From: Ciborinia camelliae
Taxonomy: Eukaryota > Ascomycota > Leotiomycetes > Helotiales > Sclerotiniaceae
Reading direction: 5' to 3'
Length of the DNA: 64,000 nt
Assembly: GCA_025890175.1 (NCBI GenBank)
Contig: JANPYM010000021.1
Location: 70,274 to 134,273 of the forward strand
Part shown: in pieces, positions 11,447 to 23,800 of the stretch
Layout: each line of letters starts with the position of its first letter
Position numbering within the stretch: position 1 is the stretch's first letter
The notes under the pieces: generated by a model
The model's input: the letters and a program-made list of their open reading frames with translations, nothing else
What the model was told of the DNA's origin: nothing
Database searches by the model: none
Position numbers and translations under genes: made by a program

Positions 11447-12894
11447 GTGGATGATGGAAATTTCACTCGCGGGGATTCTCGATGGGATTTTTACGAGTTT
11501 GCCTTTTCAGCACGAGGGAACGTGGATATTGTACTTTCATAGGGAGTCAAAATACTCGAATATTTGGAATTGTCTGGAAATGCTAGGTAATCAATAAGGA
11601 TGAACAAATTTTCTTGTGGTCTTTGCCTCCTATTGAAGAAAGAAAGAAGTCATGCCTTGTAGTGTAGTATGCATGAGATTTTGACACGAGGGTCACTTCA
11701 GCTCGAGTATCAACCCCCACATAAAAGGGATGTGAACATAATGAAGATAACACTCGTAAATTAGACAGTCCCCAGCTTCTCCTCTATTCCGAGCGGAGTC
11801 ACTTGATTTCTTTCCACTACCACGATGCTGTGTGACGTTGTATTCTTTCTCACCGACGGTAGACACCTTGAAGCCAGGAAGCCTGAGTTTGTTTGCCTGT
11901 CTCCACTAAAGGCGACAAGGTGTTTTGAGAAAGTGCTGTACTACCGTACTGTGTACACGAGATGGTGACAGGCTGACCAGTGACAGCATCATTTTTAGGA
12001 ACTCGATCAAGACCCACAGGAAATGTTCAGCTAGATGTTTCTCGACTATCTCCTCGATTTTAGTTTGCATAGAAATAATGAGAGACCTGGTAGCAGAATA
12101 ACGTAGCGGCAAGTGAGTATTTGTTAGTTCGCATACCTAGTCATTTAGGATCTATTGTTCCCATCTAACAAATGGCTGCAAAAGTTCACTGAATATATTG
12201 GTTTATAGAGAGTTACTATTAGACACAGTATCCAGTTGAAGGTCATCAATCCAGAGACAAACTTCCCATCGTAGATTCGTAAGGTAATCAATGGCGTGGG
12301 ATTATTCAATATCTAATTTTGCTTCAATTTCGTTGAAGATCATCCTGTATTAGGTAAAACCAATATCGGTAACCCGCAATATGCTATATTATATTCGTAA
12401 TAGCGTACCTTAGTTGACCGAGTTTTGAAGGTACTCAAATTGTATAGCCCACTAGTCCTCGGAAAAGTTCTACCGCTACCGACCCGATTACCCCTTACGG
12501 CAACCCCGAAATCTGTTCTAATTCTGCGGTGGAGAGTTTGACCTCGGAGGAATTCAACGACTGGCACATATCTTGCTGAGTTGTGATTGCTTAAAAAGGT
12601 TTGATTCGGTTGATAATTGGCATTCCCATATAAACGCCTTCTTCATAGATATCTATCTCATCTACTATATGTGTAGACAACATTCCCACCCACCTCCACT
12701 CATACATTCATCCATCCATTTTCCTACATTTCATTTTTTTTCCTGTAGTACAGTCCATAGAAGCATTGGTCATTGATCATAATAACCCTCGACATGGATA
12801 TGAAAACGCTTAGAAAATACTTTGCGCTGAATGTACTCCTACCCAAGTATCCCGCCCATATATTTTATTTGTAGGATTTATAACCTTTGGCCGA

Positions 12895-15443
12895 TTATAC
12901 AATGAGGCCCATACCCTCGCTTTCTTCCTTCTCTATGGTGCCGACCAAAGCACCATAGACTCTAATCGGAACAGAAACCTCGAAGCTTTCACATTCGAGT
13001 CCTTGAACCGCTGCATAGACAATCCCTCGTTCATCATTCGTATACTCTTCCAACAATTGAGGGGACAAATCAATAACCTCGTTATCCACGGTTGCCAGCC
13101 TAGGTGTGACAAATTCGATACGAATACGCCAATCAAGTGACACGCCACTCGTGATAAATTCGGGGGTTGCGGTAACGGGAATTGTAGGGGAGAAAACGAT
13201 GCGGCGAGCGAAGAGGGTAGATTCGGAATGTGAAACGTGAATACGCCGAGTAACGCGTAAAATGCTTGCTTCGGAACGTAGCGCGATAGAATGATCAACT
13301 TTCTCGGATGTTTCTAGCGCTGCGTGGATTGCATAGCAGGGGATTGCAGCATCGGTAAATTCAATAGCTGCAGTGATGGTTTCGCCCAAGCGATATGCCG
13401 GTCTAGCTAACATGAGTACCGCAACTCGCTTTCCACCGCGAGCAATTTCGAATCGGTTCGCACTTTGTTGGGATTCTGTGGCAATGTTACTGCGTAGTAT
13501 GGCCATGTCAATAGCTTCTTTTGCAGTTGCCGGTTCCTCGACGATAGATTGGCGTCTAGACCCTATAGCTTCTGTGGGTGATAATAGGCCAAAGGCAGAG
13601 TCCCTTCGTGGCTTCGTAATTAGTTCATCGACGTATGCAAGAAAATCGTCTAGATTCGAATCGTTGGGTCCATGGGGGTTTCGAGTCGTAACCGAAAGTT
13701 TCTTGGGCGAGGAACTTAAGCTCTCGTCGGAGTTAGTATTGATGGTTTGAATTCGAGCTTGATCTCGAAGTAGTATATAAGGTAACATGAGATCATGTCC
13801 AAGAAGCTCGCCATGTGAATTTACGCTCCCTAAGAGTCGGAATGGTATTTCAACCGACTTGACTTGTTGTTCTTTGGCACCCCCTGGTCTTTGGGTGCCG
13901 ATGACTAGCTTGTAAGATATCTTTATAGCCTTACCCCGATGGCTGGGAGGCAAACCTCTGGGTAATTTGAAAGAGTATTTGTAGGTCCGACTTTCCCCAG
14001 GAGCCAATTTTAAATCCACAAACAAAATTGATTGTGGCGTCGAGAGTAGAGGTATGGAACGGGAATTGGCCATGCCCCGCATATCTTTCATGCTACTTAG
14101 TTCGCCACCACCCAAAAGACCACCTATTGATTCCCCTATGCTTCCCCAACCAAAGGTTCGCAAAAGACTACCGTCTCTTTTATTAGATTCAACTCCTATC
14201 ACACCACCACCTTGTCCGCCGACCGCACCCTTTCGTTTCACTTCTTCAAATGGTGCTTGGCTGATTAACGATGAATCCAGCATAAAGGACCCATGAATCT
14301 GAGCGTAACCCATCATTAACGTTTCTGGTGGCCTGTGAATGGCACCCGGAGCTAGGTTTGAGGATCGTTTTATATGATGCCCACTGTACGGGGGCATGCG
14401 GTTTAATGGTTGTGGCAAATATTCAGAGGCCAGAGTTTCCGTTGAGTTGTTGCTTAGAGTGTAGAACTCCCCGCTGCTTCGTGGTGTACCTCCCATACTA
14501 GATGGGGAGAGAATTCTTGCTATAGGTGCCGGCGTTATCTGGTCCGAGATACTAAGAACACCATCTCTCGATCTTGGCGAAAGTAATCGATTATTGTCAT
14601 GAGGTTTGTGGTTTGCGCCATTATCTTCAACATGCGAGTTCCGCCGGCTGGCTACTGGGGGGGAGGTGGCTGCTGGAAACTTAAAGGCTGGAGCAAATGG
14701 GGTGGAGTCTTTCCGTCTTGCAAACTCTGCTCCAGGTCCGGGTGTATTTGGCACAGTACTTGTGTCTGTATATAGCCGCGGGGTATTCGGTACGGATGAA
14801 TTCGGTGGGAAAGGAGAGCTCATCAGCGGCGAAGGGTGCGGTGATATTCGAGAATTAAGTGGTGCTAAAAGACGTCAATGATCATCTCTTTCCTTGTGAC
14901 TCGAGAATATTTACCTGATATAGGCCCTCCATTAACTCCATGCCTCCTTGAAACAAATTGCAAGCTTCCAGACCGGCCATGACCTTTTCCACCCGTCCCC
15001 GGCCTCTCAGCTACGCTTCCATGACTGGCGACTTCATCGATGGCACTTTCACTAGCCCCCATTGATATGATAGACACGGACCGCTTGTGCCCTTCCCCTC
15101 CTCTTCCAGGCCTCGATGTTCCACGACTCCATTGTTCCGATTGTTTTGAATGCACTGATTCGGGTGGTACTGTTAAGGAAAAAGACGATCGATGAACGCC
15201 TCTATTTGATACTCCAGACCGCGGACTCAGGGCAGAATTCTTGATCTGCGACGGAGTTCTCCTGTGCCTTTCGGGTGACTGCAGGAATCCGTTGGGTCCG
15301 GATGAATGTGATGATGATTTTGATGACACTGGAGTTGTCGCGACATTTTTGAAAGTAATTTGACATTCTATATCCTCACCAGCGAATACGGTTTGTTCTT
15401 TCCACTGTATGAAAACGCGAATGTTACTTTGAAGAGTTGACAT
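12895..15443 (-). CDS. rgp1: RGP1 homologue, subunit of the Ric1-Rgp1 Ypt6/Rab6 exchange factor
   Basis: Model: complement(join(12895..14864, 14915..15443)), 832 aa. In yeast, Rgp1 with Ric1 activates the Golgi GTPase Ypt6 and is needed for endosome-to-Golgi retrieval. The N-terminus (SNIRVFIQWKEQTVFAGEDIECQITFKNVA) is the diagnostic arrestin-like Rgp1 start. A long Ser/Pro-rich linker (about 45-390) with several SPR/TPR motifs follows, then the conserved Rgp1 core: TPQSILFVDLKLAPGESRTYKYSFKLPRGLPPS, KAIKISYKLVIGTQRPGG and RPAYRLGETITAAIEF. It ends in the WRIRIEF...ESFEVSVPIRVYG strand region. The start chosen (MSTLQSNIRVF, 15443) is the first ATG giving the family N-terminus; an in-frame ATG further upstream would add unconserved sequence. 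The single 50 bp intron joins in phase 1. Confidence 0.93.
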
Positions 15444-16345
15444 TTCGCTGTATTGGCGATTGAAACTCCTCCGCTTCGAAGGAGATCTAATCTGCCAGTC
15501 ATGAATGCAGTCGCAATAACTTCGATTCACAGGAATCTGCCCGCATAGTGGAACAATGAAAAACCTCAATTGAGTACCGTATTTTGACTAGCATTCATGA
15601 CGCTTTTCGAGATATCCAAGTTGGAATTGAGTTATTATTACTAGTAAGTAGGTTGATAGGTAGGTAGGTAGGTATTAAGCTTCTGACCAACAGGAGCATT
15701 CAATGTTATAATAATTACCTAGGTGTCGGGCTATCGGTTATGGTACTATACCTAGGTAGGTTGTAGTCTATTCTATGTGAAGGTGGCGGGTTAGTAAGGT
15801 TAGAAACAAAAGCAAGCGGAGGGAAGAGGGAAGGCGCGGGGCGGGGATTACGATTGGTACGATTATTACGATTGGTACGATTGGTACGATTGGTACGATT
15901 GGGCTCGGTTCATGATTTGGCGATTTTATTAAAGTGTACCTAGTAATAACCTTGGATGTACTAGGTAAGCACTGGGTGCTGGGTGGGTAGCTTAGCCAAC
16001 CAAAGAACCAGCGGGTGTAAACAATCATTACAGACAGGTACAGGTACTGGTACTGGAAACCTGGAACCTCTCCCGCAACGATAACGCTGCATCACCTTTA
16101 ATGATCTCTTTGTTTTTCGGCGCAACTACAACATCTCTTGCAATTTGCAATTGACAGCCTTCACTTGAACAGCAGACAGTGACTGTCAAGGTTGTAACAG
16201 ACTGAGTACAATTCCCCCCCGTCTATAACCCGTCAACTATTGCCTAGCTAACCCGTGGAATGTAGAAAGACGCGCCCCTCATTTAAAGCAAGATGACTTC
16301 CTTCATTACCACCGTGTTAGTGATCCTCGTTTCTCTATCATCATT
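15444..16345. promoter_or_regulatory. Shared divergent promoter region of RGP1 and MOB1
   Basis: 902 bp between two divergent start codons. The RGP1 side holds TAGGTAGGTA runs, an ACCTAGGTA palindrome (15750) and the 9-bp repeat array. The MOB1 side holds a probable leader with the uORF at 16293-16349. No other gene is visible. Confidence 0.5.
15849..15903. repeat. 9-bp tandem repeat (ATTGGTACG), about 6 copies
   Basis: Unit ATTGGTACG repeated head to tail, with one variant copy ATTATTACG near the left end. It lies in the RGP1/MOB1 divergent spacer. Confidence 0.8.
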
Positions 16346-16349
16346 ATGA
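16293..16349 (+). promoter_or_regulatory. uORF whose stop overlaps the MOB1 start codon
   Basis: ATG at 16293 opens an 18-codon frame ([18 protein letters not shown]). Its TGA (16347-16349) overlaps the MOB1 ATG (16346-16348) as ATGA. A ribosome that terminates there is positioned on the MOB1 start, an arrangement used for termination-coupled reinitiation. Both ATGs are followed by the same ACTTCCTT, so the region may be a small local duplication. Whether the transcript includes this ATG is not known from the sequence. Confidence 0.5.
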
Positions 16350-17325
16350 CTTCCTTTCTCGCATACTGGAGCCCTCGAGGGAAACAATCACCACCGATAA
16401 TGGGGCTCGCAAGGTCTGATTCTACAGCAACAGTTTCAGTGAAACTTGAACCTGTGGAGGAAGTGGATGACCCGTTCTTCATAGAAATACCTGAACCTGC
16501 TCATATACCGTCTTGCTCACAAGAAGAATCTGATAGTAACCAACGTACGCGAAACCAATTTCGACCACGAAATGCGCACAAAGGCACGACGAGCTATCAA
16601 TTGCGACAATATGCGGAAGCAACACTTGGGGGTGGTAGTTTGAGGAAGGTTGTCAAATTGCCAGAGGGTGAAGACGAGAATGAGTGGCTTGCAGTCAACA
16701 GTAAGGAGCTGCATGATATACAGGTTGACATAAGCTTATAATTCAATAGTGGTGGATTTCTATAACCATATAAATCTACTCTATGGTTCAATCACAGAGT
16801 TCTGCTCTCCACAATCTTGCCCAGAAATGAAGGCCACGGATGAGTATGGTATTTACATATAAATTTTAGAAAGCATTGCTAATATTCTACAGGTTCGAAT
16901 ATCTATGGCAAGATAACGAGAATTTTAAACGACCGACCAAAATGCCTGCGCCAACTTATATTGAACATTTAATGGCCTGGGTTCAAGCCAGTATCGATAA
17001 TGAAACTGTTTTCCCAAGCAGAATTGGTACGCATTTGAAAACTACCAATTAACTTCATAATATGAAAATCTAATCTCAAATAGGTGTCCCATTTCCAAAA
17101 GGTTTCTCAAGTATGATCAAACAAGTCTTCAAGAGAATGTACCGAGTCTATGCTCATATCTATTGCCACCATTACCCTGTTATTCGTGAGCTTGGGTTGG
17201 AGGCTCATCTTAACACAAGCTTTAAGCATTATGTTCTCTTCATTGATGAACATGATCTGGCAAGCGGCAAAGACTTTTGGGGTCCTTTAGGCGATCTCGT
17301 TGACAGTATGCTCAGGACCGATTAA
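16346..17325 (+). CDS. mob1: MOB1, activator of NDR/LATS-family kinase (mitotic exit/septation)
   Basis: Model: join(16346..16700, 16750..16843, 16893..17026, 17084..17325), 274 aa. MOB1 binds and activates the Dbf2/Sid2-type NDR kinase in the mitotic exit or septation initiation network, acting at spindle pole bodies and septa. The N-terminal 85 residues are variable. The Mob/phocein fold follows, with [67 protein letters not shown] and [13 protein letters not shown]. The four zinc ligands of the family are present as C137, C142, H219 and H224 with standard spacing. The segment EFCSPQSCP and the closing LGDLV match MOB1 better than MOB2 or phocein. It diverges from RGP1. Confidence 0.95.
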
Positions 17326-17958
17326 AGGGGTTGCTAATGATGAGTTGACGATACATGTGATCATTTTATTGGCGTTTGGGGCATCATACCTAGGTTCTTT
17401 TGGAGTCATGGAAAGGGGAAGGACTTCCGGGGGTGGTTGACTGGTGGATTGGGCAGGAAAGGCATGGGGGATGGGGGATGGGATTATCATGAGGGTGTAC
17501 TTATAGGTTACCAGCGAGCGACCGTCAAATATTGACTTCAATGATTGCTGTTACTAAAGAATTGCCTACTTTATTCTGCGACACTGGACGCAAGTTGGTT
17601 TCCTCGGAGTATTTCGGGAAGGCACTCTTACTTACGCTCACATCTCAACAACCTGTAAACGTGAATCGAGTTACCAAATAAGCACTCAAGCATATCAAAA
17701 ATTGAATTCTATGAATATCATTCCAGCAATAATAGAAATAACGATCTTAACTACACTCATCTCAACCTAAAAATTCGAAAACTCCAAACCTCGGGCAAAA
17801 TCGCGACATTCACAAAATACCCTCGTACACGTGACCTTGGATCGGCTCGAAAATCCAAACTTCCGGCACACCTCTGCACAATCTTGTCATTAAGCTCTCT
17901 CACCACCTACCATCTCCCCTCTACAAACGGACCAATTGAGACGATAAAATCCACAAAT
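17326..17958. other. Spacer between MOB1 and OSCP genes
   Basis: Holds the MOB1 3' flank and the promoter of the ATP synthase OSCP gene. A purine-rich GGGGGATGGGGGATGGGA stretch lies near 17466-17484. No gene seen. Confidence 0.55.
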
Positions 17959-19128
17959 ATGATTTCGAGTCGAACTCTTCTCCGCGCTCCTAAGGTCGCT
18001 GCCCCAAGGGTCTTGACCCAAGCGGTTCGAAACTACGCTGCACCAGCTGCTGTGGATAGCAAGCCCCCAGTCGCGTTGTATGGTGTTGATGGTACTTATG
18101 CTAGCGCTTTGGTATGTGTGTTTTCTGTTTGGGATTTGGGATTTGGGGGTGGGAGGCGGGGGGTGCTTGGAGATTTTCGGAGGAAGCGGAAGAAGGGAAT
18201 GGGAATGGGAATGGGGGCAGAAGGAGCAGAGGATGGAGGGGAGGGGAGGATAATTGATGGAGGGGAAACATTTACAATCTTTCACAAGAACCGTATAGCT
18301 AACCGCCCACCCCTCTATAGTACACCGCAGCTAGCAAAACCTCCACTCTCGACAGCGTGGCCCGCTCCCTCCAATCCCTCCACAACGTCTTCCAAAAGGA
18401 CGCCAAGCTAGCTACTATCATGCAAGCACCTACTCTCTCCGCATCCGACAAATCGAAAATCATCCAGGAGCTCCAGAAACATACTGGTGGTCCAGACAAG
18501 GGTGATACCGTTAAGCACTTCTTGGAGACTTTGGCGGAAAACAACAGATTGGCTCTTTTGAAGGGCGTTTGTGAGAAGTTTGGGGAGTTGATGGGTGCTG
18601 CTAGAGGGGAAATCGAGTTGACTGTTACCAGTGCTTCGGTGGGTCTATCTTTTTTTGTTTTCAAGGGGATTTGTAGTGCTGGGATTAAGGGGTGGAAAAT
18701 GTTGAGGGGGAGGGGATGAGGTGGTGGATTTTGGGAAGGGATATGATATATATGAGGAAACAAAGCTAACATAATATGCACCAAACAGCAATTAGATTCC
18801 CGCACCCTCAACCGTCTCGAGTCCGCCGTCTCTAAATCCCAATACGTCGGTCAAGGCAAAAAGCTCAAGGTTACCAACAAGGTTCGTCATCCAGTCGTAC
18901 ATTAATCCCATCCCCGAATTCTCTTCCCACATACACTCTTGACACACCCCTCTGCCTCTCACCCATCCCCCCTCAGCTCAAGACCACCAGTAACCCTGCT
19001 AACACTCCCCAAAGGTCAACCCAGACGTCCTCGGTGGTCTCATCGTCGAAATCGGCGACCGAACCATCGATCTCAGCGTCTCCAGCCGTATTGCCAAGAT
19101 GAACAAGTTACTCACCGATGCTTTGTAA
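17959..19128 (+). CDS. atp5: ATP synthase subunit 5 (OSCP), mitochondrial
   Basis: Model: join(17959..18111, 18321..18638, 18789..18881, 19015..19128), 225 aa. OSCP links the F1 head to the peripheral stalk of mitochondrial F1Fo-ATP synthase. The N-terminus MISSRTLLRAPKVAAPRVLTQAVRNYA is an Arg-rich matrix-targeting presequence. PPVALYGVDGTYASAL then opens the conserved OSCP fold, followed by a helical N-domain (SVARSLQSLHNVFQKD...NNRLALLKGVCEKF) and the C-terminal signature VNPDVLGGLIVEIGDRTIDLSVSSRIAKMNKLL. All introns are phase 0. They are unusually long for this window (209, 150 and 133 bp), and the third has TGCTAAC near its acceptor. Intron 1 is strongly G-rich. Confidence 0.96.
18131..18163 (+). 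other. G-quadruplex-type motif in OSCP intron 1
   Basis: Five runs of three or more G (starting 18131, 18138, 18145, 18151 and 18158) are separated by 1-4 bases on the sense strand. This matches the canonical G3+N1-7 pattern. It begins 19 nt after the first 5' splice site. Folding and any effect on splicing are inferred. Confidence 0.6.
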
Positions 19129-19976
19129 ATGATGCGCACATGACTCTGCATCCCATCTTTCTCCCCCAAGTTCGGTTCCCGGGTTTCCGCGATGCAGGAA
19201 ATGCATTTACATGCATGGGATGTTTTTTCCGGGGGCCATTTTTTGCGCGGGTTGGATCGGGGGCATGGGCGAGCGAGGAGAGTGGAGAGTGGAGAGAGGA
19301 GCGTGCAGCGTGGCCCCTTTCTTTTTCTGAGGCCTGGAATGCGCGTGCGTGGATTCATTCATGAGGGCTCGAGGGTCTCGCATGGTCTGGTCTGCTCTGG
19401 TCTGCTCTGCTCATAGACCGTGTCTCCTGTCCTGACCTGTTTCTTTCTATACCTCCTTGTACTTGCGTAAGAATAGAATGAATGACATGGAATGTTTCTC
19501 AATCCCTTCATTTGCCTGGTAATGGCAATGACAATCAATGACAATGACAATGGTAATCAATGGTAATGGCAATGGCAATGATAATGGCGATGATATACGA
19601 ATCTGTGAATTACCTATCTAAGTATATATACCTACCTACCTACCTTTCCCCCAAAAATATGAAATATACAAGATACAAGATACCCGGACCTAGATACCTA
19701 GATACCTAGGTAAGTTCATCGGGAGGATTGCAAAATTCGATGATCTAAAAATGCAAATGCGAGTGCAAAGTGGAAAAAGAAAAGAGGAAAGAAAGTGGAA
19801 AAAGGAAAGGAAAGAGGGAAGAGGAAGGGAAAGAGGGAAGAGGATATATATATATTTTGGGAATATATTACCTAGTAGGTATTTATTATGAAAGAGTGAA
19901 AGTTGGTAGGTTGGTTGGTAGGTAGGTAGGTAGGTCATTATCTATAGTAGGGAGAAGGGGAAGGAGGGGGGGAAGG

Positions 19977-20022
19977 GGGGTTGAAAGAGGGGGTTGAAAG
20001 AGGGGGTTGAAAGAGGGGGTTT
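19977..20022. repeat. 13-bp G-rich tandem repeat (TTGAAAGAGGGGG), 3 copies
   Basis: Unit TTGAAAGAGGGGG repeated about three times after a GGAGGGGGGGAAGGGGGG block. It adjoins the other simple repeats of the OSCP/GH63 spacer. Confidence 0.7.
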
Positions 20023-20326
20023 GATTTCACTTCCTGCATTTTCCTAGGTACACTTTCTTCATATGTTCATTCATTTCCTTAGGTTCCTTCACCCCCGCCG
20101 GACCGATTGATTGGTTGGTTGCCTGACTTTACTTACCTGACTTTACTTACCTGACTTTACTTGGCTTTACCTAAGATATCTATCCTATAGGTACGGTAGA
20201 TAGGTATAGGTAGATAGGTATAGGTAGGTAGGTATATAATCAATAGATCTCAATCTCAATCTCAATCTCAAAATATGGATCATTACCTACCTCTATCTAC
20301 CTACCTACCCACCTACCCACCCAATT

Positions 20327-20434
20327 TCACACCTCACACCTCACACCTCACACCTCACACCTCACACCTCACACCTCACACCTCACACCTCACACCTCAC
20401 ACCTCACACCTCACACCTCACACCTCACACCTCA
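20327..20434. repeat. 7-bp minisatellite (TCACACC), about 15 copies
   Basis: A nearly perfect head-to-tail array of TCACACC, strongly pyrimidine/AC-biased on the plus strand. It decays into TCTATC and TTCATTCA repeats to the right. Confidence 0.9.
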
Positions 20435-20829
20435 CATCTCTATCTATCTATCTTCATTCATCTTCATTCATTCATCTTCATTCAATCATCTTATAAAACC
20501 AAATCAAATCATTGTATCACATTCTCTTCTCTCGCACTCTCTCGCTGTATATAAAATTCCATTTCCCATCTCCCTGAAAATTTTTGCTCTTTACGCTGTA
20601 TTCTGTTCCGCTCTGCTCTTCTCTAGCTTTAGCTCTAGTTGTATCTTGTATACCTTATAACCCACCACACCACACCACACCTCCTGCATCTGCATCTATC
20701 TATCTATCTATATATGCCTATTCTCTTCTCTCCTCTTCTCTCCTCTCCTTCTCTCCTATATAACCTAGGAACCTAGGTAGGACCCCCTCTCATCTCCCCA
20801 ACCCACAACCCACCCACCCACCGCACCCA

Positions 20830-23800
20830 CTAATCCTCATCCAACTGCGCCTCAAACTCATCCGCCACATTCTCACCCCAAGGACTATGACTATCGTGAC
20901 TCCGAACTTTATGCAACTGTTCACTCACATAATGAGCCACATGTCGATCCGCCTCATCCCTCTCTCTCAATCGTTGTTCATCCATGGTCCCCACGCTGCC
21001 TTCACGTTCCCGTTGTTCTCCATCCTGAAGCTCATGATCCAGATCACCGAAATCGGAGCGCGCGCCGATGGAACGAGCAGTCGAGGTACGACGGAGATGA
21101 TGCGGGCGAGGGGATTTCTGAGGTTTGCCATTGGCGACGTGGCGCGTGAAAATATCATCAAAGTAGTGGTTCATCCCTGAGGAGGGGGTGCGAGGGGTTT
21201 GAGGAAGACGGCAAGAGATTCTGGTGGGTGTTAGTATTGATTTATTCGTCTCAAGATGTGAATTGGAGGGGTGGAGAAAAACTTACCCAGTATCGTGAAT
21301 CATCCTAGCGATTAAGCCAGTCCAACCACATTGATGAGTAGCACCCAAACCACGACCACTATCTCCATCAAAGAACTCATAAAACCACAAGTTATCCTTC
21401 CAGTTAGGATCGAAATCCAAAATATCATTGCCATCGTTAATAGCACGACGTCCATCATCGCCACGAGCCATAAGATGCTGAAGTCGATGTTGGATCTCTT
21501 CAGAAACATGACCAAGATGCATCATATCTCCTGATCCGGTAGGACATTCTACTTTTAACGAGGGCCCGTAGAACATGTAGAAACGTTGTAGAGATTCAAC
21601 GAGTAAGAAGTTGACGCACAACCAAATTGGGCCTCTCCAGTTACTGTTGCCACCAAACATACCACTGTCTGAGTCTCCCGGTACATATTTAACCTTGAAT
21701 TCTTGGCCATTTACGTCCATAGAATACGGGTTCTTGTCATGGTATTTTGACAATGATCGAATGCCATGATCACTGAAGAATTCATCCTCATCCAACATGC
21801 GCTTCAAGATCTTCTCCAAACGATCCTTGCTCACAAGTGATAATAAGATTCGATTACCCTTTCCTCTCTTCTGGATACTAGCCATGTTACGTTCAGCAAC
21901 ATCATGTCGGTTCTCGACAAACCAATCAACTCTCTTCTTGAAATTTGGTAATTTGTTGATGAGCTCTGGCTCTAGGGTAAGAGTAGCGTACAATGGAATC
22001 AATCCTACCAGAGATCTGACTGGTAATTGCTGAGTCCAAGGTCCACCATATGAAATGGCATCATAGTAAAAGCCATCTTCGTCGTTCCATAGAGATTTCT
22101 CCCCCGAGCCAGATTTGTAAGTCATGGCATCACTGATGAGCATGAAATGCTCAAAGAACTTAGAGGCAATATCTTCGTAGATTCGTCGATGCTTAGCCAA
22201 TTCCAATGCAATGTTCAACATGCACAGACAGTAGAAAGCCATCCACCCTGTACTATCTGCTTGCTCCAGGGTACCTCCAGTTGGCAATGGCTCAGATCGA
22301 TTGAAGAGACCAATGTTATCCAACCCAAGGAAACCACCTTCAAACACATTCTTGCCATCAAAATCCTTGCGATTAACCCACCAGGTAAAGTTAAGAAGTA
22401 ATTTCTGGAAAACTCGTTCAAGGAAATCGAGATCTTGACGGCCATATATCTTTCTCTCAATCTTAAATGTACGGAAGGTAGCCCAAGCGTGAACAGGTGG
22501 GTTGACATCGCCGAAATTCCATTCATAGGCAGGTAGTTGACCATTAGGATGCATGTACCATTCTCTCGTGAAAAGATCCAATTGCTTCTTGGCAAAATCC
22601 GGATCAATCATGGCAAGTGGAATACAGTGGAAAGCTGAATCCCACGCTGCGAAGAAAGGATACTCCCAGGAATCCGGCATAGATAAGATATCATCCAAAT
22701 GCATATGTTTCCAATTTAAGTTTCGAACAGCTTTACGATCTGGCGGGGGTGGAGGTTGCGCTGGGTCACCGTTTGCCCACTGGTCCCAGATGAAGTGATA
22801 GTATTGTTTACACCACATCATACCAGCAAAAGCCTGTCTTTGAATGTTTCGAAGATCATCAGCCATTGGTAAAGGACTGATCCGATAGTAAAATTCGTCG
22901 GCTTCATCTTTTCGTTTGTCCATCGTATTATCGAATTCTTCTTCATCCAAGTAGTCCGTGTACTTCTGGGACATTCTGAATCTGACCACCGCACACTCTC
23001 CTGGTGCCACTCCGCCACCTTCATTGAAACTGTACCAAGCTGCAGATTTGGTTCCGTTTTCCTTGGGATTGACTGCTTTCTTTTCTCGGTCTACGATATA
23101 ACGATGGAATGCATCCTTGACATATGGTTGAGCATTCTTCCCGTCGTATAAAAGAGCATTGTTTGTATCGTTTTCCGTAAAGATCAATTCAGGTTGAACG
23201 TCAATACCACTGGGTCCAACACCAGGAGAAGGAGACAAGATCATGTATCGTTCGCCTAGCTTGTGATGACGAGCGTGGGCAGCATTCTCTCCAATCTTGT
23301 TGATTTTTGGCTTCTTGTCCTCGGATTCGTGACCCCAAGCCCAAGTATTTCTAAACCAGAGATGAGGAATGATGTGTAGTGGTGCTGGCTCGGGGCCTCG
23401 ATTCCATGCCGTAACTCGGAAAAGAAGCTCATCCGGGTTATCGTCATCTTTCGCAGTCTCAATGTAGATGTCCCAATATCGGTCGTCATCGAAAATGCCC
23501 GTATCGAGGATTTGATATTCTTTATCTTCCTTGCCTCGTTTGGCGTTCTCATTGATCAAATCTTCGTATGGAAACTTCTTTTGGGGGTATTTGTACAGGT
23601 ATTTCATGTAGGAATGCTTGGTGGTTTTGTCAGTCTTCTTCTATATAATATCGGGTCTTTGACTAACGGTTGGAGTGTTATCAACGTGGAAATGTGCCTC
23701 CTTAATACTCTCTCCATGATTTCCTTCTGGGTTCGACAATCCGAAGAGACGTTCCTTTAAAAAATCACTGTATTTTAATCAATTTCCGTATATGTCTCCA

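Larger units (their letters stand above)
10899..12894. other. Spacer upstream of beta-glucosidase; no gene seen
   Basis: Apart from the TATA box, the inverted CreA-type sites and the 115-bp direct repeat, I see no gene here. A short inverted repeat TACCGT-GT-ACGGTA lies near 11319-11333. The right end (about 12600-12894) is the 3' flank of RGP1. Open frames are all under 90 codons and without family resemblance. Confidence 0.55.
19129..20829. other. Repeat-rich convergent spacer
   Basis: Spacer between the convergent OSCP and GH63 genes. It holds AATGGCAATG-type repeats (about 19515-19590), GGTAGGTAGGTA runs, a 13-bp G-rich repeat, a 7-bp minisatellite and CTAT/TCTC microsatellites. It also has ACCTAGGTA motifs at 19704 and 20771. 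No gene seen; a 73-codon plus frame across the minisatellite is a repeat artefact. Confidence 0.6.

Noticed and set aside
20275..20496. 73-codon plus frame with HTSHLTP repeats
   Set aside because: Translation of the 7-bp minisatellite.
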